NCBI GenBank assembly: GCA_963763205.1
Contig: CAVXNQ010000017.1
Coordinates: 1 to 64,000, forward strand
Origin: DDH964 sp963763205
GTDB lineage: Bacteria; Desulfobacterota; Desulfuromonadia; Desulfuromonadales; DDH964
Length of the DNA stretch: 64,000 nt
Direction of reading: 5' to 3'
Below the pieces are notes generated by a model, which made no database searches, had not been told where the DNA came from, and was given only the letters and a program-made list of their open reading frames with translations. The position numbers were made by a program, and so were the translations under genes. Shown piece by piece: positions 24,846 through 33,492 of the stretch (the first letter of the stretch is position 1; the number at the start of each line of letters is the position of its first letter).

Positions 24846-26107
24846 GCTTTTACCACCTCAATGCGATAGATATGCAGGCCGTTCCGGCGCAAAACCAAGG
24901 CCATGGCCCCTGTAACTAGAATTTCCGTCAACAAAAGGGAGATAGCCGCGCCTTTAGCATCAGCGGCCAATACGAGTGGGAACAGGATCGCAAGGTTAAA
25001 AAGACCGGATGAAACGAGTATTCGACTGAACTGCTTTTTCAGGCCGAAGGTGATCATGGTCTGAACCCCGAAGACATTGCTCAATCCGACGATAAAGGGG
25101 AGAAAGGCCATCAAACGCACCAGAATCACGGCATCCAAAAATTTTGGCCCAAGGAGAAGCAAAACCACCGGTTTGGCTAGAAGGTAAAGAGCAAGAGATA
25201 CCGCCAAGGTCCCCGAACCGATCCAGTTCAGCGCCTTGCGGATAAAATCCAGAGCTTCCTCACGGGACCGGGCGGCAAGTGAACTGATCCTGGGATAGAT
25301 CGCTTGCGAGATGGGGGTGACCAGACCCTGGGCGGCGTTGATCAACTTCTGCGCCGCACTGAAGTATCCAACCGCCGTATTGCCGGCCAACAGCCCCAGG
25401 ATGAACGCGGTGCTGCTAACATACAAACTGATCCCCGCTGTGGATATAAAAACATGCCAGCCTTCCTTTATTGCCTCCAGCAAAAGAGCAGGCTTGGGCC
25501 AAAGGAATTGCAAGGAACCCAATTTGGGAATGAAATAGATCCCCAAAAGGCCACCGACCGCCATACCGCTGGCCTGAATTGCGGCAGCTATGAGATAATC
25601 CCCCTCCTTATGCACCAGCAGGAAAATGGCGGCAACCGAAATAATTCGGGCTGAAATATTCAAGGCGGAAATAAATTTCATCTGCTCCATTCCCTGGAAA
25701 TACCAGACCGGGAATAAGACATTCCCTGCGACCATTAGAAAGGAGATAAAATATAACTGCCATTCGGAGCGGAATCTTTGAAAGGCGAAAACGACCACCA
25801 TCATTATCAAAAAGCTTAAAACCATCAATCCAATCTTGGTCCAGACCGTAGACCAAAAAATTTGTGATCGACGGTTGATATCATCTCGATGTATAGAAAT
25901 AAGACGGGTCGCACTGAGATTAAAACCATAGTCGGTCAGAAGAACAAAATATTGTATGAATGCCTGGGAAAAGGCCAGAAGTCCGAATTTTTCAGGACCA
26001 AGAACTCGCACCAAATAAGGAATGGTGATTAAAGGTAAGACGTAGTTGGCGCCCTGAAGGAGAAAAAGCGAGATTATATTGTCGCGAAGAGAATTACCCT
26101 TGGTCAT
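24842..26107 (-). CDS. wzx: Polysaccharide repeat-unit flippase (Wzx)
   Basis: Moves undecaprenyl-linked repeat units across the inner membrane. The 421-residue protein has about twelve membrane segments of the MATE/PST type. It starts with LRDNIISLFLLQGANYVLPLITIPYLVRVLGPEKFG, the classic Wzx N-terminus, followed by AFSQAFIQYFVLLTDYGFNLSATR. Its stop overlaps the glf start by 4 bp and its start overlaps the wzz stop by 4 bp, so the three genes form one transcript. Confidence 0.94.
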   Translation of the reverse strand: MTKGNSLRDNIISLFLLQGANYVLPLITIPYLVRVLGPEKFGLLAFSQAFIQYFVLLTDYGFNLSATRLISIHRDDINRRSQIFWSTVWTKIGLMVLSFLIMMVVVFAFQRFRSEWQLYFISFLMVAGNVLFPVWYFQGMEQMKFISALNISARIISVAAIFLLVHKEGDYLIAAAIQASGMAVGGLLGIYFIPKLGSLQFLWPKPALLLEAIKEGWHVFISTAGISLYVSSTAFILGLLAGNTAVGYFSAAQKLINAAQGLVTPISQAIYPRISSLAARSREEALDFIRKALNWIGSGTLAVSLALYLLAKPVVLLLLGPKFLDAVILVRLMAFLPFIVGLSNVFGVQTMITFGLKKQFSRILVSSGLFNLAILFPLVLAADAKGAAISLLLTEILVTGAMALVLRRNGLHIYRIEVVKA

Positions 26108-27339
26108 CTGGAGGATATCCTGGGAAGTATCCCTTTAAAGGAATTCTTGATCTCATCCCACCGCTCACGGTCCTCCTCGTCCATCCTGCTCCCATACTCC
26201 CGGACAAAGGCGAAAATTACCGCCAAGAACCCGGCGAGGAATGTGGCCAGAAGAACGATCAGGCCGCGCTTGGGCTTGCTCTTCTGGTCCGGCACAACCG
26301 CCGAATCAAGCACTTGGAGGGTCGAGGTGTTTTTCGCCTCCTCGACCTTGGCCACCTCGTACTGCTTGGTCAAAAGTTCGAAGATCGTCTCCTGGACCTG
26401 GAAGTCACGCATGAGCCGGGCATACTGGAGGCCCATTTCCGGCACGTCGGAGGTAGCGATGAAGATGTCACCGGAAACCTTCTTCCCGGCGGAAGACTGC
26501 TCCAGCCGGCGAAGCTGGTCCTTGATCTGGGCGATCCCCTCCCGCAGGGTCTTGACCTGGGGGTTCTGCTCGGTCTGGTAGGAGAGCGCCACCCCGAGTT
26601 CCACTTCCTTGCTGGCCAAATCTCCCTTCAGCTTCGAGATCGCCTCGATGATCGCCTTGGCCTGGTCGTCGATGCGGATCGCCTTGTTCTTCTGCTGGAA
26701 GTCCTTGAGCTTGTCCTCAGCCTCGGTAAGGTCTTTTTTGACCACCGTCAACCGCTTTTCCAGGAACTGACGCTGGCGGCCGGCGCTCGAGATGTTGAAC
26801 TCGACGTTGAGTTTCTTGAGTTCATCGACAAAGGCGTTGGCCATCGCCGCGGCCCGCCTGGGGTCCTTGTCCTCGACGCTGACGGTGAGGATGCCGTCCT
26901 TTTTGCCGAGGCCGACATTCACATGCTTTCCCAGGGCCTCGTAGACACGGCTTCGGTACTTCTGCTCGTAAACCTTCATCAGGTCGAAGCGTTCGATGAT
27001 GGGATCCTCGACGGCCCGGCTCTGGAGCATCCCCACATAAAGGTCGCCGGACGACCCGCCGCCCACCGAGAGTCCCGCCAGCGCCGCCAGGTCGCTCACC
27101 CCCCCCAGCATCGCACCAAGCCCACCCTTTTCCTGCTGCGGCGGCAGGAGGCGGGCCGTCGCCGTATAGATGTTGGGCATCAGAAGCGTAATCCCGCAGG
27201 CCAGGACGAAGGTTGTCGCGCAGGTCAGAAGAATCATCCTCTTGTGCCTGACGAGGACGAGGACGAGGTCGAGGAGGTTGATCTCCTCCTCGACCTCCTG
27301 GTTGGGGATGGCGCTTTTCGGGTATTTTTCCGGTTCCAT
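26104..27339 (-). CDS. wzz: Polysaccharide chain-length determinant (Wzz/GumC-like)
   Basis: Inner-membrane co-polymerase that sets chain length and contacts the Wza exporter. The 411-residue protein has a cytoplasmic N-terminus rich in Glu, a membrane helix near residues 33-54, and a periplasmic region with long coiled coils (residues 175-300). A second helix near residues 372-392 is preceded by the proline-rich motif VVPDQKSKPKRG. There is no C-terminal tyrosine kinase domain, so it is the short PCP type. It overlaps wzx by 4 bp. Confidence 0.93.
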   Translation of the reverse strand: MEPEKYPKSAIPNQEVEEEINLLDLVLVLVRHKRMILLTCATTFVLACGITLLMPNIYTATARLLPPQQEKGGLGAMLGGVSDLAALAGLSVGGGSSGDLYVGMLQSRAVEDPIIERFDLMKVYEQKYRSRVYEALGKHVNVGLGKKDGILTVSVEDKDPRRAAAMANAFVDELKKLNVEFNISSAGRQRQFLEKRLTVVKKDLTEAEDKLKDFQQKNKAIRIDDQAKAIIEAISKLKGDLASKEVELGVALSYQTEQNPQVKTLREGIAQIKDQLRRLEQSSAGKKVSGDIFIATSDVPEMGLQYARLMRDFQVQETIFELLTKQYEVAKVEEAKNTSTLQVLDSAVVPDQKSKPKRGLIVLLATFLAGFLAVIFAFVREYGSRMDEEDRERWDEIKNSFKGILPRISSR

Positions 27340-27451
27340 GACTCTTATCCTGTCCTTGGATTCCTGGATTCAGGTGCGAAGGAGAAAATGCCCGTTTCGG
27401 GTTTACCCCTCACGAAGATAAACTGTTTCCGGCCGCAAGGAGTCTAGCCGT

Positions 27452-28528
27452 TTATTGCTCTAAAAATTTCAACTGGACGAAGGGCTGCAGGACGCCGCTG
27501 AGGAGCTGAAGCGAGGGGAGCAATTCATTGATGGCCTCGTTCCAGTTCCCCACCCGGCTGTTGCCGATGAAGATGATATCCCCTTCCCGCAGGGGGTAGG
27601 GGATGGAGTGGCCGCGGAGGATTTTGTCCAGGTCCACCACCAACAGTTCGCCCCGGGTAGCGGAAAGGGAGCGGATGATGCGAACCTTTTCGAGGTCGGC
27701 GTTGACCGGCTGGAGGCCTGCCACCGACAGCGCCTGGCCGAGGGTGAGCTGGCCATGGGGCATGGGGACCATCCCCGGTTTTTTCACGGCCCCGAAGACG
27801 AAGACGTTCTTGTTCTTGTTATCGGGAACGAAGATGAGGTCCCCGGGCTTGAGCCAGACGTTCTGCTCCGGGTCGCCCTGCTCGAACAGACGGGAGATGT
27901 CGACGGGGTAGATCTTGTTGTCCCGGATCAGCCGGGCCCCGTGGATATCGGAGGTGTCCTTGAAGCCAGATCCCTGGGCCAGCCCTTCCAGGAGGTTGAG
28001 GGGCCGGTCCAGGTAATAGGTGCCCGGCTTGTTGAACTCGCCGAGCAGATAGAGGGGCTGGCTCTTGTATTCGGCAATCTGCACCACCACCCAGGGGTTT
28101 TTGACGTAGTTGCCGAAGGCCGCCTTGAGCTTGTCCTGGATTTCCGCCACGGTCAATCCCGCCACATGCACCCCGCCGATCCAGGGCAGGTAGATGCTGC
28201 CGGTGCCGTCGACCCGGCTGTCGAACGCTCCTGAGTTTCCGGAGGGACTCCCCGTCCTATTCTCCGCATTCTTCTGGTCCGATTTAGCCATCTGCGGCAG
28301 CCCATAGGTCTCGACAACCAGGTAATCGCCAGGCCCTACCGCATAGCCGCCGGGCGGCGGACCGGCCTTGGGGATGGGGACGCCCACCTCCTGCCGCTCG
28401 AGGACCGCCGTGTCGGACGCCTGAACCTGGATGACCGAGCCGGCCGGGGGAGAAGGTGCCGCGCATCCCGCCAGAACACCAGCGGAGAGGATCATTAAAA
28501 AGACAGAAAATTTTCTGAAATTCATCAT
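27452..28528 (-). CDS. wza: Outer-membrane polysaccharide export lipoprotein (Wza)
   Basis: Forms the outer-membrane export channel. About 358 residues from the ATG at 28528; a lipoprotein signal MMNFRKFSVFLMILSAGVLAGC has its acylated cysteine near residue 22. The poly-export domain follows (GPGDYLVVETYG), then SLBB-like repeats with PLYLLGEFNKPGTYYL and VFVFGAVKKPGMVPM. The start is uncertain between 28537, 28528 and 28525. Longer in-frame extensions are rejected because they would bury the signal peptide. It lies between wzz and wzi. Confidence 0.92.
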   Translation of the reverse strand: MMNFRKFSVFLMILSAGVLAGCAAPSPPAGSVIQVQASDTAVLERQEVGVPIPKAGPPPGGYAVGPGDYLVVETYGLPQMAKSDQKNAENRTGSPSGNSGAFDSRVDGTGSIYLPWIGGVHVAGLTVAEIQDKLKAAFGNYVKNPWVVVQIAEYKSQPLYLLGEFNKPGTYYLDRPLNLLEGLAQGSGFKDTSDIHGARLIRDNKIYPVDISRLFEQGDPEQNVWLKPGDLIFVPDNKNKNVFVFGAVKKPGMVPMPHGQLTLGQALSVAGLQPVNADLEKVRIIRSLSATRGELLVVDLDKILRGHSIPYPLREGDIIFIGNSRVGNWNEAINELLPSLQLLSGVLQPFVQLKFLEQ

Positions 28529-28635
28529 GCCGATCATTCCAATTCCGAAAGGTTTATCACAATGCTGCCGACCATCCGATTGTCGCCGGAGAATTCGGCG
28601 GGACCCTGCCCAGGTTGTGATTCCTCCAGGAACAA

Positions 28636-30186
28636 TTACCAACGAGTTCTCACTCCCACGGTTGCCAAGTGGAAAGTCCGGCCGGGGCCGGGGACATAGC
28701 CGAAATTTTTCACCTGGTCGAAGGCATAGCGGGCGTCGACCGCGATCTGTTCCGTCAGCTGCCAATCGGCCCCGAACCCCGGCTCCAGGTGCTTTTCATG
28801 CAGCGGCTGGTCGAATCCCCGTTCTTGGTAATCAAGGCTCAGGCTCAGGGTTAGATCGGCTGACAAGATGGCACGAAGCTCTGAGTAGAGGTCCCTGGCA
28901 GCGCCTCCCACGGCCTCCCCGAGGATCCGCCCTTTATAGGTGTAGCCGGAGGCATAGAGACCGTGTCGGTACCAAGGGGCGGAATTGTTGTCGAGGCGGC
29001 TGAGATCGGCGAATTCCAGGCGCAGGCTGAGCCGACCGGCGGGGTCGGGACCGGCCAGGAACAGACCGCCGAGCCAGGCAGTATTGGCCAGGGAGCCTGC
29101 GGCTTCGTCTTCCCCGCCCCACTCCCCGTACAGTTCCATGCCCCCCAAAACCGGCAACCGGAGGCGGCCATCCAAGGCTGCGATCTGGTTGCTGGTATCC
29201 TCCGATCCTCCCTGGTTTTTGCCGCCGAGGATAGTGAAAAAATCGGGCAAATTGACATCGGGCCGCCCCTCGCCCCCGAAAATGGCGGCGCGCGAGGCGC
29301 CGATCTCGAACCAGGGCATGGGTTTGAGGGTCAGCCGCAGGCCGGCGAAGTAGGGCTTGGGCACCACCCGGTCGTCCTCCAGCCGGCTCCAGAAGACGTC
29401 GAAGCGGAAGGGGCCGAGGTAGCGGAGGAGCCAGGGGAGGCGCAGCGGCACCGGGTTGGTGATGCGCAGCATGTCGAGGGGGGGCGCGTTGTCGGTCAAA
29501 ATCAGGCTGCCGTGCCGCCCCTGCCCCCACCACAAGGCCTGCCGCCCTGCCGATATCTCGAAGGGGCCGAGAGCCACGGCCGCCTTCCCCTCCAGCAGAC
29601 TGAGGTCGGCGCCGTCCTCCTTGTTGACCAGCAGCAGCGGCCGGGCGGCGAGGAGGAAGTAGCGGCCAAGGCGCGCCTCGCTCGCGAAGCTCGCCTGGAG
29701 GTTGTGGTGCTCCTGGTAGTCGATCCCGAAATTGTTGGTATCGAGAGGGAACTGGCGGGAAACGATGCCCGGCCCGGCTATGGTGGCGGGCACCCCCTGC
29801 TGGTAGACGTAGTCGAGGCGGAGTTCGCGCAGCGGCAGGAGGTAACTGTTCCCCTCCCCCGGCGCTGCGGCCAGTTCGGCGGTGAATTCCCGTTCCATGC
29901 GGCTGACGATCTCTCCCGCGACCGGCAGGGAACCCTCCTGGCCGAGGTGGTCCCGGGCCTCGCCGAGTTGGCGGGCGACTTCAAGGCGGGTGTAGGGGCG
30001 GGTGCCCTGCAGGGCGGAGTCGATCAGGCCGAGGCCGGCGAGCTTGTCGAGGGCGGGGTAGACCCAGCTGTCGAGGGGGACGGTGGCGGATACGGGAGCG
30101 CCGAAGGCGAGCAGGGGCGGGAGCAGAAAAAGCCAGACTGCCAAACAAAAAATTCGGTAAAACACCAGCACCCCCCGCTGAACCAT
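28636..30186 (-). CDS. wzi: Capsule assembly protein, Wzi family
   Basis: Outer-membrane beta-barrel that helps hold capsule at the surface. The 516-residue protein has a signal peptide (LAVWLFLLPPLLAFGAPVSA). An N-terminal helical part follows (DKLAGLGLIDSALQGTRPYTRLEVARQL), and then alternating beta strands typical of the family, including SAGRQALWWGQGRHGSLILTDN. The protein ends RTRW, an outer-membrane C-terminus with a terminal aromatic. Position directly upstream of wza fits a capsule rather than a purely LPS role. Confidence 0.9.
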   Translation of the reverse strand: MVQRGVLVFYRIFCLAVWLFLLPPLLAFGAPVSATVPLDSWVYPALDKLAGLGLIDSALQGTRPYTRLEVARQLGEARDHLGQEGSLPVAGEIVSRMEREFTAELAAAPGEGNSYLLPLRELRLDYVYQQGVPATIAGPGIVSRQFPLDTNNFGIDYQEHHNLQASFASEARLGRYFLLAARPLLLVNKEDGADLSLLEGKAAVALGPFEISAGRQALWWGQGRHGSLILTDNAPPLDMLRITNPVPLRLPWLLRYLGPFRFDVFWSRLEDDRVVPKPYFAGLRLTLKPMPWFEIGASRAAIFGGEGRPDVNLPDFFTILGGKNQGGSEDTSNQIAALDGRLRLPVLGGMELYGEWGGEDEAAGSLANTAWLGGLFLAGPDPAGRLSLRLEFADLSRLDNNSAPWYRHGLYASGYTYKGRILGEAVGGAARDLYSELRAILSADLTLSLSLDYQERGFDQPLHEKHLEPGFGADWQLTEQIAVDARYAFDQVKNFGYVPGPGRTFHLATVGVRTRW

Positions 30187-30282
30187 TTCTTCATGGTTGA
30201 AAGATCCCCCCTGCCAAATCCAACCGACCTTGGACAGGGTTGAATGGTTACCATATCGGGGCCCTGTTTTTCAACCTAATTC

Positions 30283-31350
30283 TTATTCAACCCCGCAACC
30301 CGCCGCAGGTTTGGAGCCCTGGCCGGCAGCGCCGCGCTCTTCATACCCGTGGGGGTTCCCCTCCTGCCAGCGCCAGCCGTCGGCGCACATCTCGTCCAGA
30401 CCCCGCTCCGCCTTCCAGCCTAGCTCCCGCGCGGCGAACGAAGGATCGGCCCAACAGGCGGCGATGTCGCCGGGGCGGCGGTCGACGATCTCGTAGGGGA
30501 TGGCGCGGCCGGTGACGCGCTCGAAGCTTCGGACCATCTCCAGGACGCTGTAACCACGGCCGGTGCCGAGGTTGCAGGTGACCAGGCCCGGGGCGGCGGC
30601 GAGGCGCTGCAGGGCCTTGAGGTGGCCGAGTGCCAGGTCGACGACGTGGATGTAGTCGCGGACCCCGGTGCCGTCGGGCGTTGGATAGTCGCCGCCGAAA
30701 ACCGCCAACCGCTCTCGCCTTCCCACCGCCACCTGGGTGATGAAGGGAAAGAGGTTGTTGGGGATCCCCTGCGGGTCCTCGCCGATGCGGCCGCTGGGAT
30801 GGGCGCCGATCGGGTTGAAGTAGCGCAGGATCGCGATCCTCCAGGCCGGGTCCGAGGCGTGGAGGTCGCGCAGCAGCTCTTCGATGAAGAGCTTGGTGCG
30901 GCCGTAGGGGTTGGTGGCACCCAGCGGGAAGTCCTCGCGGATCGGCAGGGTCTCCGGATTGCCGTAGACCGTCGCCGAGGAGCTGAAGACCAGCCGTTTG
31001 ACCCCGGCTTCGGCCATCGCCTCGCAGAGCGTGGCGCTGCCGCCGAGGTTGTTCTGGTAGTAGGCCAGGGGCTGCTCTACCGACTCCCCCACCGCCTTGA
31101 GCCCGGCGAAGTGGACCACCGCCTCGATCTCGTGCTCGGCGAAGACCCGCCGCAGCCCCTCCCGGTCGCGGACGTCCACCTCGGCGAAAGCCGGGATCCG
31201 GCCGCAGATCTCGGCCACCCGCTCGAGGGCCACAGGGGAGCTGTTGCTCAGGTTATCGACCACGACCACTTCGTGGCCGGCCTGCAGCAGTTCCACCACG
31301 GTATGCGAGCCGATGAAGCCGGCGCCGCCGGTGACGAGGATTTTGGACAT
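30283..31350 (-). CDS. galE: UDP-glucose 4-epimerase
   Basis: Interconverts UDP-glucose and UDP-galactose, feeding Glf and WbaP. The 355-residue SDR protein begins MSKILVTGGAGFIGSHTVVELL and has SSSATVYG and the catalytic YGRTK near residue 150, with RYFNPIGAHPSG beyond. GGAGGG lies before the ATG at 31350; upstream in-frame sequence is non-coding repeat. It is the last gene of the polysaccharide region before oppB. Confidence 0.96.
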   Translation of the reverse strand: MSKILVTGGAGFIGSHTVVELLQAGHEVVVVDNLSNSSPVALERVAEICGRIPAFAEVDVRDREGLRRVFAEHEIEAVVHFAGLKAVGESVEQPLAYYQNNLGGSATLCEAMAEAGVKRLVFSSSATVYGNPETLPIREDFPLGATNPYGRTKLFIEELLRDLHASDPAWRIAILRYFNPIGAHPSGRIGEDPQGIPNNLFPFITQVAVGRRERLAVFGGDYPTPDGTGVRDYIHVVDLALGHLKALQRLAAAPGLVTCNLGTGRGYSVLEMVRSFERVTGRAIPYEIVDRRPGDIAACWADPSFAARELGWKAERGLDEMCADGWRWQEGNPHGYEERGAAGQGSKPAAGCGVE

Positions 31351-31634
31351 CGTTGTTGTTCCCTCCGGTTGTTGGCTAAGCCGGTTGTTCACGTTATGCG
31401 GTTGGCGGGTGACCGGAAAAAATCTTTCACCACCAGGACACTGAGGACACCGAGAAGGGCTGCAAACCACGGTCCCGGTTAAGGTCTTTCGCCGCGAACG
31501 CCGCGCTCAGCTGATGGGTGCCATGAACGGGCGGTAAAAAGAAGACCTTGGCGGGTTCTATCCTATCCGTCCGCCTCAGGCCCGCCACCAGCCTGAATAA
31601 AAAAATTCAAAATCCAAAATTCAAGATTGATCTT

Positions 31635-32609
31635 TCAGGCATTCCTTATCCGCGGATCGGCCAGCGCGTAGCCAACGTCGGCGAGGAGGTTGCCGACCAG
31701 GGTGAGGACGGCGCCGATCACCAGCACCCCCATGATCAGCGGGTAGTCGCGCATCATCACCCCGTCGTAGAAGAGCTTGCCCATGCCGGGAATGGCGAAG
31801 ATGGTCTCGAAGATGACGCTGCCGCCGATCAGGCCCGGTACCGAGAGGCCGAGGATGGTGATGACCGGCAGCAGGGCGTTGCGCAGGGCGTGGCGGTAGA
31901 TGACGGCGTGCTCGGAAAGCCCCTTGGCGCGGGCGGTGAGGATGTAGTCCTGGCGGATCACCTCGAGCATGTTGGAGCGCATGTAGCGGGAGAAGCCGGC
32001 GAGCCCGCCGAAGGCGGAGATGAAGACCGGCAGCACCAGGTGGCTGGCGTAGTCGCCGATCTGCGCCCAGAAGCCGAGGTATTCGTGGCCGAGGGACTTG
32101 AGCCCGGCGATGGGGAACCAGCCGAGGCGCACGCCGAAGTAATCCATCATGAGCAGCGCCAACCAGAAGCTGGGGGTGGCGAAACCGAGGAAGACGAAGA
32201 CCGTGGTGCCGCGATCGAACAGGGAATTGCGGCGAGTGGCCGAGAGGATGCCGATGGGGATGGCGCAGGCGAGGATGGCGACGATCGACAGGACGTTGAT
32301 GAGGATCGTCACCGGCAGCCGCTCGGCGATCTTTTCGGCCACCGGCCGATGGTCCTGAGAAAAAGAGTCGCCGAAGTCGAGGCGCACCATCCGCCCGAGC
32401 CACTTGCCGTACTGCACCAGCAGCGGCTTGTCGAGGTCGTACTGGGCGCGCAGCCGCTCCTGGAGCTCCGTGCTCGCCTTGGGGTTAAGTTCGGTCTGAA
32501 TGTCGGTCGGCTCCCCCGGCGCGAGGTGGATGACGGTGAAGGAGATAATGGTGATCCCCAATAAAAGCGGGAGCATCATGAGGAGGCGCTTGGCGAGATA
32601 AGTTAACAT
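31635..32609 (-). CDS. oppB: Oligopeptide/dipeptide ABC transporter permease (OppB/DppB type)
   Basis: Inner-membrane permease of a peptide importer, 324 residues. It starts MLTYLAKRLLMMLPLLLGITIISF, the usual OppB first helix, then shows the periplasmic loop and five more membrane segments. The EAA loop appears in QDYILTARAKGLSEHAVIYRHALRNAL. Its start codon lies inside the first unit of a 99-bp tandem array, so no normal Shine-Dalgarno is seen. oppA is upstream on the same strand, while oppC lies 29 kb downstream across the polysaccharide region. Confidence 0.95.
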   Translation of the reverse strand: MLTYLAKRLLMMLPLLLGITIISFTVIHLAPGEPTDIQTELNPKASTELQERLRAQYDLDKPLLVQYGKWLGRMVRLDFGDSFSQDHRPVAEKIAERLPVTILINVLSIVAILACAIPIGILSATRRNSLFDRGTTVFVFLGFATPSFWLALLMMDYFGVRLGWFPIAGLKSLGHEYLGFWAQIGDYASHLVLPVFISAFGGLAGFSRYMRSNMLEVIRQDYILTARAKGLSEHAVIYRHALRNALLPVITILGLSVPGLIGGSVIFETIFAIPGMGKLFYDGVMMRDYPLIMGVLVIGAVLTLVGNLLADVGYALADPRIRNA

Positions 32610-33090
32610 GTTGAAATCAATTTTGAATTCTGAATTCTGAATTTTGAATTAAGGGCGATGGGCCTGGTTCCTGGGGCCGGAGGCTCTTTGATTCTGCTGA
32701 ACCAACATGTTGAAATCAATTTTGAATTCTGAATTCTGAATTTTGAATTAAGGGCGATGGGCCTGGTTCCTGGGGCCGGAGGCTCTTTGATTCTGCTGAA
32801 CCAACATGTTGAAATCAATTTTGAATTCTGAATTCTGAATTTTGAATTAAGGGCGATGGGCCTGGTTCCTGGGGCCGGAGGCTCTTTGATTCTGCTGAAC
32901 CAACATGTTGAAATCAATTTTGAATTCTGAATTCTGAATTTTGAATTAAGGGCGATGGGCCTGGTTCCTGGGGCCGGAGGCTCTTTGATTCTGCTGAACC
33001 AACATGTTGAAATCAATTTTGAATTCTGAATTCTGAATTTTGAATTAAGGGCGATGGGCCTGGTTCCTGGGGCCGGAGGCTCCTTTAAGT
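32605..33090. repeat. 99-bp tandem array, about 4.9 copies
   Basis: AACATGTTGAAATC recurs at 32605, 32704, 32803, 32902 and 33001, exactly 99 bp apart. The first four units look identical; the fifth diverges after GGCTC at 33083. Each unit contains TTTTGAA-type heptamers plus a copy of the 3' end of the S23-like gene. It separates oppB from that gene. Confidence 0.95.
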
Positions 33091-33428
33091 CTGCTGGTTT
33101 TGACGATGGAGGTCAAGATATTCACGAGATCTTCGGATTTTTTCAAAAGGGGCAGGACATGTTCTTCGCCAACCTCTCCCGAGTCGCGAAACAAACGCAG
33201 CCAATAGTTCGTTTCCCGGGCTTCTTTGGAGGCGATTGACATTTTGGCAATGAAATCTGCGCGACTTTGCGCGGCCAAGGCCTCTTCCACATTGGCTCCG
33301 ATACTGGTGCCAGCTTTCAACAGTTGCCGTTGTAGTGGACCAACCCGCCAGTCCCGAAGAGTTCGGCAGAAATTCACAACTTGCAATGCGAAGTCATAAC
33401 TTTCGTCCCGGACAAGATTCTCCCGCAT
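33045..33428 (-). CDS. Four-helix-bundle protein (S23/23S rRNA intervening-sequence type), copy 2
   Basis: A 127-residue helical protein with DFALQVVNFCRTLRDW, the core QLLKAGTSIGANVEEALAA, and KMSIASKEARETNYWLR. It is the same family as 7358-7726 but only distantly similar. It sits between oppA and oppB, so it interrupts a transporter operon. Its last codons were copied into each 99-bp repeat downstream. The function is unknown. Confidence 0.85.
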   Translation of the reverse strand: MRENLVRDESYDFALQVVNFCRTLRDWRVGPLQRQLLKAGTSIGANVEEALAAQSRADFIAKMSIASKEARETNYWLRLFRDSGEVGEEHVLPLLKKSEDLVNILTSIVKTSRLKGASGPRNQAHRP

Positions 33429-33492
33429 AAATGCCCCCCTCGAATCAAGCTTTTCAATTCAAAACTCAAAATTCAAAATTCAAAATTTCCCT

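Noticed and set aside
32603..33016. ORF made of four identical 33-residue repeats
   Set aside because: It exists only because the 99-bp tandem array is a multiple of three. It includes translated non-coding heptamers and has no start signal.
32605..33090. CRISPR-like array
   Set aside because: Units are contiguous and identical over 99 bp without unique spacers.
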